Positions 59,866-64,000 of a stretch of 64,000 bases of DNA are shown here, one piece after another; within the stretch, counting starts at the first letter, position 1, and every line of letters starts with the position of its first letter. A program made the translations under genes and the position numbers. The notes beneath the pieces are model-generated. The model was not told where the DNA came from, ran no database searches, and was given only the letters and a program-made list of their open reading frames with translations. Source of the DNA: Mangrovibrevibacter kandeliae (GTDB taxonomy: Bacteria; Pseudomonadota; Alphaproteobacteria; Rhizobiales; Rhizobiaceae); contig NZ_JANIFJ010000002.1 in assembly GCF_024519155.1 (NCBI RefSeq), positions 124,001 to 188,000 of the forward strand, written 5' to 3'.

Positions 59866-60747
59866 TTAGGCAGGCGTTCTGCCGTCCCTGCGGCGGCGAC
59901 GGATCAGGCCCTCCTGCGCGACCGACGCCACCAGCCGGCCGTCGCGGGTGAACAGGCTGCCGCGCGAGAAGCCGCGGCCGCCGGAGGTCGCAGGACTGTC
60001 CTGGGCGTAGAGCAGCCAGTCGTCGAACGGGACGACCGGCCGGTGAAACCAGAGCGCATGATCGAGGCTCGCGACCTGCAGGCGCGGGTCGTAGACGGCG
60101 GTTCCATGCGCGAAGAGCGACACGTCGAGCAGCGTCAGGTCCGAGAGGTAGGCCAGAACCGCGCGCGAGGCAGCCGGGTTGAGCTCCGTCGGCTCGGTGA
60201 GCCGGATCCAGATCTGCTGCGCCGGCTCCAGTCTCTCCGCCGTCAGGTAATGATCGAGCGACACCGGGCGGAACTCGAAGGGACGCGGCCGCAGCCAGTA
60301 GCGCTGCACCGGCTCCGGCGCGGCTGCGAGCAGCCGCTGCGTCAGATCCGGACCGGATGGCAGGTTCTCCGGCGGCGGCACGTCGGGCATCCCGGCCTGG
60401 TGCGTCAGCCCCTCCTCGATCCTCTGGAAGGAGGCGAGCATGGAGAAGATCACCTCGCCGGCCTGCACCGCGTCCACCCGCCGCGTCGAGAAGGAGCCGC
60501 CGTTGCGCAGGCGCTCCACCCGGTAGGCGATCGGCCGGGCCGGGTCGCCGGGCCGCATGAAGTAGCCATGCAGCGAGTGAGCCGGCCGCTCCGGATCGAC
60601 CGTGCGCTGTGCCGCCACCAGCGCCTGCGCCACCACCTGGCCGCCGAACACCCGCCGGCCACCCTGCGGGCTCGTCCCCTGAAACAGATCGTCGGAGAGG
60701 GTTTCGAGGTCGAGCCGCGCCAGAAGGCTTGCAATCGTGCCGTCCAT
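59866..60747 (-). CDS. tesB: Acyl-CoA thioesterase II
   Basis: A 293-residue double hot-dog enzyme that hydrolyses medium- and long-chain acyl-CoA. Landmarks are FGGQVVAQALVAAQRTV near residues 34-50, HSLHGYFMRPGDP near 57-69, and the C-terminal half with LASLDHALWFHRPV near 225-238. The catalytic Asp/Thr/Gln set is distributed as in TesB. It lies next to glnK-amtB, a common proteobacterial arrangement, but 231 bases separate them. Confidence 0.93.
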   Translation of the reverse strand: MDGTIASLLARLDLETLSDDLFQGTSPQGGRRVFGGQVVAQALVAAQRTVDPERPAHSLHGYFMRPGDPARPIAYRVERLRNGGSFSTRRVDAVQAGEVIFSMLASFQRIEEGLTHQAGMPDVPPPENLPSGPDLTQRLLAAAPEPVQRYWLRPRPFEFRPVSLDHYLTAERLEPAQQIWIRLTEPTELNPAASRAVLAYLSDLTLLDVSLFAHGTAVYDPRLQVASLDHALWFHRPVVPFDDWLLYAQDSPATSGGRGFSRGSLFTRDGRLVASVAQEGLIRRRRRDGRTPA

Positions 60748-60876
60748 CCTAGGTCCCCTTCCCTGTAACGCCGCGGCACGCCTGAGGCGCGACCCTGGCC
60801 TTCAGCTTGGCGCAGGGACGCCGATTGGCTAGGAGGAAGGCCGTACGCGGGTTGAGCTAGCGAAGTGGAAGCCGTC

Positions 60877-62121
60877 ATGTCGAGTACTCCGACCGCCGCC
60901 GACCTCAGCGACGACGTCCTCGTTGCCGGTGCCGGCTATGTCGGCCTTGCCACCGCGGTCGCCATCGCGGACGCCGCGCCCGGGCTGCGGGTGCGCGTCG
61001 TCGACGCGGCGCCCGATGGCGTCTGGCGCAAGGACGAACGGGCGTCGGCGGTCGCCGCCGCCGCGGTGCGCATGCTTCGCCGGCTCGGCGCCTGGGACGA
61101 CATCGCACCGGCCGCGCAGCCGATCACGGAGATGATCGTCACCGATTCGCGCACCGGCGACCCGGTTCGGCCGGTCTTCCTCACCTTCGACGGCGACGTG
61201 CGGCCGGGCGAGCCCTTCGCCCAGATGGTGCCGAACACCGCGCTGAACGGCGCATTGCGTGCACGGGCGGATGCGTTGGGGATCACCGTGCAGGCGGGCG
61301 CGGCGGTGACGGCGCTGGAGGAGCGGCCGGGCGGCATCGGCGTGCGTCTGGCGGACGGCACACGCCTCGACGCGAAGCTGCTCGTCGCCTGCGACGGACT
61401 GAAGTCGGGCATCCGCGAGATGGCCGGCATTCGCACCGTCGGCTGGCATTACGGCCAGTCAGGCATCGTCGCGACGGTCAAGCACGAGCGCCCGCACGGC
61501 GGCCGAGCCGAAGAGCACTTCCTGCCGGCCGGCCCCTTCGCCATCCTGCCGCTGACCGGCGACCGCTCGTCGCTGGTCTGGACCGAGGAGACGCGCGAGG
61601 CCGAACGCCTCGTCGCCGCCGACGAACTGATCTTTGAGGAAGAGCTGCAGCGCCGCTTCGGCCATCGGCTCGGCGCGCTGACGCTGGAGGGCGGCCGCCG
61701 TGCCTTCCCGCTCGGCCTGACGCTCGCCCGCGACTTCGTGCGCCCCCGCATCGCGCTCGCCGGCGACGCGGCGCACGGGATCCATCCGATCGCCGGCCAG
61801 GGGCTGAATCTCGGCTTCAAGGACGCCGCCGCACTCGCCGAGACGGTGGTGGAGGCCGCCCGGCTCGGCCGCGACATCGGCGCGCTCGACACGCTCGAGG
61901 GCTATCAGCGCTGGCGCCGCTTCGACACCTTGCAGATGGGCGTCACCACCGACGTCCTTAACCGGCTGTTCTCGAACGACTCGACGCTACTGCGCCAGGT
62001 CCGCAGCCTCGGCCTGTCGCTCGTCGACCGGGCGCCGGGACTGAAGCGCTTCTTCATCGACCAGGCCGCCGGCCTGAGCAGCGGGCCGACGCCGAGGCTG
62101 CTGACGGGCGAGGCGATCTAG
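60877..62121 (+). CDS. UbiH/UbiL-type FAD-dependent ubiquinone-biosynthesis hydroxylase
   Basis: A 414-residue flavoprotein monooxygenase. The N-terminal dinucleotide fold is VLVAGAGYVGLATAVAIADA near residues 17-36. The second FAD motif is RIALAGDAAHGIHPIAGQGLNLG near 292-314, with the GD and P of the UbiH/UbiF/VisC group. In alphaproteobacteria such enzymes (UbiL and relatives) hydroxylate one or more ring positions of the ubiquinone precursor; which position is not decidable here. The ATG at 60877 has GGAAG five bases upstream. Confidence 0.88.
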   Translation: MSSTPTAADLSDDVLVAGAGYVGLATAVAIADAAPGLRVRVVDAAPDGVWRKDERASAVAAAAVRMLRRLGAWDDIAPAAQPITEMIVTDSRTGDPVRPVFLTFDGDVRPGEPFAQMVPNTALNGALRARADALGITVQAGAAVTALEERPGGIGVRLADGTRLDAKLLVACDGLKSGIREMAGIRTVGWHYGQSGIVATVKHERPHGGRAEEHFLPAGPFAILPLTGDRSSLVWTEETREAERLVAADELIFEEELQRRFGHRLGALTLEGGRRAFPLGLTLARDFVRPRIALAGDAAHGIHPIAGQGLNLGFKDAAALAETVVEAARLGRDIGALDTLEGYQRWRRFDTLQMGVTTDVLNRLFSNDSTLLRQVRSLGLSLVDRAPGLKRFFIDQAAGLSSGPTPRLLTGEAI

Positions 62122-62279
62122 GGCCTCCGGAATGAGGCTCTGCGGCTGGAGCCCGTGGAAGGAAAATTGTTTCCGCAACGTGCCGCAGAAGGCAAATCGA
62201 TGTGCCGCGATGCGAGGCGCCTCCGATTATCTAGATGAGATCGCGTGCCCGGGTCACGCGGCGGCGTGAGGAGATCACC

Positions 62280-62624
62280 ATGGCGACAGACGCAAAGGCC
62301 GGCGCGAAGGGCAAGGGCCCGAAGCTGCCGGTGATCCTCAGCGCCAACCGGCTGCTCGAGGGCGACGTCGTCTACCTCACCGCTGGCGGCTGGACGCTCG
62401 ATCCGGCCTCGGCGCGGATCGCCAGCGACGCCGAAACGGCGGCGGTGATGGAGGCCGAGGGCGCCGCGGCCGCGGCCGCCAACCTCGTGGTCGATCCCTA
62501 TCTCGTCCCGGTGGAAATCGACGCGACGGGTTTCCCCCGCGCCACCCATTTCCGTGAGGCAATGCGCCAGACCGGGCCGAGCATCCATCCCGACATCGGC
62601 AAGCAGGCCGAATACGCGCACTGA
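62280..62624 (+). CDS. DUF2849 protein upstream of sulfite reductase
   Basis: A 114-residue protein of the DUF2849 family. Its core VILSANRLLEGDVVYLTAGG lies near residues 17-36. A proline-bearing VVDPYLVPVEIDATG near 74-88 follows. The family is almost always the gene before cysI in alphaproteobacteria and may help assemble or regulate the reductase. GAGGAG precedes the ATG. The next gene starts 69 bases after its stop. Confidence 0.88.
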   Translation: MATDAKAGAKGKGPKLPVILSANRLLEGDVVYLTAGGWTLDPASARIASDAETAAVMEAEGAAAAAANLVVDPYLVPVEIDATGFPRATHFREAMRQTGPSIHPDIGKQAEYAH

Positions 62625-62693
62625 GCCTCTATTGCCGCCGGCTCCTTAAGTCGTGCCGCCCCGACCGCAACCCGCCGCCAACCGAGGATCCCG

Positions 62694-64000
62694 ATGTACC
62701 GCTACGACGAATTCGACGAGCGCTTCGTGCGCGAGCGGGTCCAGCAGTTTCGCACCCAGGTCGAGCGGCGCCTCGACGGCTCGCTATCGGATGACGAGTT
62801 CAAGCCCCTGCGGCTGAAGAACGGGCTCTATCTCCAGCTCCATGCCTACATGCTGCGGATCGCCGTGCCCTACGGCACCCTCAACGGCAAGCAGCTGCGC
62901 CAGCTGGCGCTGATCGGCGAGCGCTACGACAAGGGCTACGGCCACTTCACGACGCGGCAGAACCTGCAGTTCAACTGGCCGCAGCTGAAGGACGTGCCGG
63001 ACATCCTCGACCTCCTCGCCGACGTCGAGATGCACTGCATCCAGACCTCCGGCAACTGCATCCGCAACGTCACCGCCGACCAGTTCGCCGGCATCGCCAA
63101 GGACGAGGTGGAGGATCCGCGGCCGACCGCCGAACTCCTGCGGCAGTGGTCGAGCCTGCATCCGGAGTTCGCCTGGCTGCCGCGCAAGTTCAAGATCGCC
63201 GTCACCGGCGCCGAGCACGATCGCGCGGCGATCAAGGTGCACGACATCGGGCTCAAGGTGCGTCGTCATCCTGACACGGGCGCGACCGGCTACCAGGTGG
63301 TGGTCGGCGGGGGGCTCGGCCGCACGCCGATGATCGGCAAGGTCATCCGCGACTTCCTGCCGAAGGACGAGCTGCTCGCCTATCTGGAAGCGGTGATGCG
63401 CGTCTACAACGCGGAAGGCCGGCGCGACAACAAGTACAAGGCGCGGGTGAAGATCCTCGTCCACGAGATCGGCACGGAGGAGTTCGTGCGCCGCGTCGAG
63501 GCCGAGTACGCGCAGCTCGACGGTCCGACGGTGAACGCGCCGGAGTCGGAGGTGGCGCGCATCGCGCGCTATTTCGCGCCGCCGGCCTACGAAGCGCTGC
63601 CGGAGGACTCGGCGGTGCTCGACGCGGCACGGCGTGCCGATCCGGCACTCGATGCCTTCGTGGCGCAGAACGGCTTTGCCCACCGCCAGCCCGGCTACCT
63701 GGCGCTGACGATCTCGCTGAAGCCGGTCGGCGGCGTGCCGGGCGACATGACGAGCGAGCAGATGCGGGCCTTCGCCGACATCGCCGAGCGCTACTCCTTC
63801 GACGAGCTGCGGGTCACCCACGCGCAGAACCTCGTGCTGCCGCACGTCAGGAAGGACGACGTGCCCCGGGTCTTCGAGGCGCTGAAGGCGGCTGGTCTGG
63901 CGACCGCCAATTCCGGCCTCGTCACCGACATCATCGCCTGCCCGGGGATGGACTACTGCGCCCTGGCGACCGCCCGCTCGATCCCGATCGCGCAGGAGAT
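62694..64000 (+). CDS. cysI: Nitrite/sulfite reductase (CysI-type), N-terminal part cut by the window end
   Basis: At least 435 residues of a siroheme enzyme that reduces sulfite (or nitrite). The window ends inside the gene, so the C-terminal part is missing. Features present: MYRYDEFDERFV at the start, GYGHFTTRQNLQFNWPQL near residues 82-99, and TSGNCIRNVTADQ near 119-131, both typical of the ferredoxin-like and first iron-sulfur lobes, then ACPGMDYCALAT near residue 418, holding the first two cysteines (C-x5-C) for the siroheme-linked 4Fe-4S cluster. It belongs to an assimilatory sulfate-reduction operon with DUF2849; the downstream genes are outside the window. Confidence 0.94.
   Translation, partial: MYRYDEFDERFVRERVQQFRTQVERRLDGSLSDDEFKPLRLKNGLYLQLHAYMLRIAVPYGTLNGKQLRQLALIGERYDKGYGHFTTRQNLQFNWPQLKDVPDILDLLADVEMHCIQTSGNCIRNVTADQFAGIAKDEVEDPRPTAELLRQWSSLHPEFAWLPRKFKIAVTGAEHDRAAIKVHDIGLKVRRHPDTGATGYQVVVGGGLGRTPMIGKVIRDFLPKDELLAYLEAVMRVYNAEGRRDNKYKARVKILVHEIGTEEFVRRVEAEYAQLDGPTVNAPESEVARIARYFAPPAYEALPEDSAVLDAARRADPALDAFVAQNGFAHRQPGYLALTISLKPVGGVPGDMTSEQMRAFADIAERYSFDELRVTHAQNLVLPHVRKDDVPRVFEALKAAGLATANSGLVTDIIACPGMDYCALATARSIPIAQE

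Overview
The window is chromosomal DNA of an alphaproteobacterium, most probably of the order Hyphomicrobiales (Rhizobiales) and perhaps close to Aurantimonadaceae. The base composition is G+C-rich (about two thirds by eye). Several arrangements are typical of that order: hemC/hemD next to a Mic60-like gene and hemY; hemC divergent from tsaD-gpsA; ialB next to rlmN; DUF2849 upstream of the sulfite reductase; glnK-amtB; a CenR-like response regulator; and DUF2794 and DUF992 proteins. The placement is an inference from gene content, not from a phylogeny.

Layout. 1-2.7 kb: a split YeeE/YedE sulfur-compound permease with an overlapping DsbA-like thiol protein, DUF2794 and a membrane protein. 2.7-8.4 kb: M3 peptidase, MarR regulator, flavin monooxygenase-like protein, DUF1206 and DUF992 proteins. 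8.4-16.8 kb: argG, an alpha/beta hydrolase, LysE exporter, GST, an orphan BrnA-like protein, DUF2218, rlmN, ialB, YkvA and thpR. 17-21 kb: the tesA-like esterase divergent from an ABC transporter pair (a ybbA/ybbP-type divergon). 21-28.6 kb: BI-1 protein with a candidate ybhL leader, several GNATs, typA, a small repeat-bearing secreted protein, an AbrB-type membrane protein and a PH-domain protein. 28.6-31.3 kb: a three-gene redox operon (DUF5666, cytochrome b, lipid-anchored molybdopterin oxidoreductase) preceded by two copies of the same operator. 31.4-35.3 kb: ppa, DUF167, yggT, tRNA-Ala(CGC) and an undescribed Ig-like/zincin protein. 35.4-46.4 kb: an MFS exporter, then the minus-strand heme/Mic60 operon (hemC, hemD, mic60, hemY, terB-like, glutamine amidotransferase), and the divergent plus-strand tsaD, gpsA, yciI, EVE and DUF3072 genes. 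46.6-54.4 kb: a frameshifted Kazal gene, a TetR-MFS pair, a methyltransferase, NUDIX, an L,D-transpeptidase divergent from a CenR-like regulator, a cNMP-binding protein, MOSC, xthA and lolA. 54.5-64 kb: ftsK, a GNAT, amtB and glnK behind a sigma54-like promoter, tesB, a ubiquinone-type hydroxylase, DUF2849 and the 5' part of a sulfite/nitrite reductase cut by the window end.

Most of the window is housekeeping DNA: cell envelope, tetrapyrrole, nitrogen, sulfur and translation functions. No transposase, integrase, phage gene or CRISPR array was seen. The least explained loci are the Ig-like/zincin protein, the doubly operated DUF5666 redox operon, the VPGSGGTFYNGP-repeat secreted protein, the frameshifted Kazal gene, and a low-G+C patch at the 5' end of the M3 peptidase gene.
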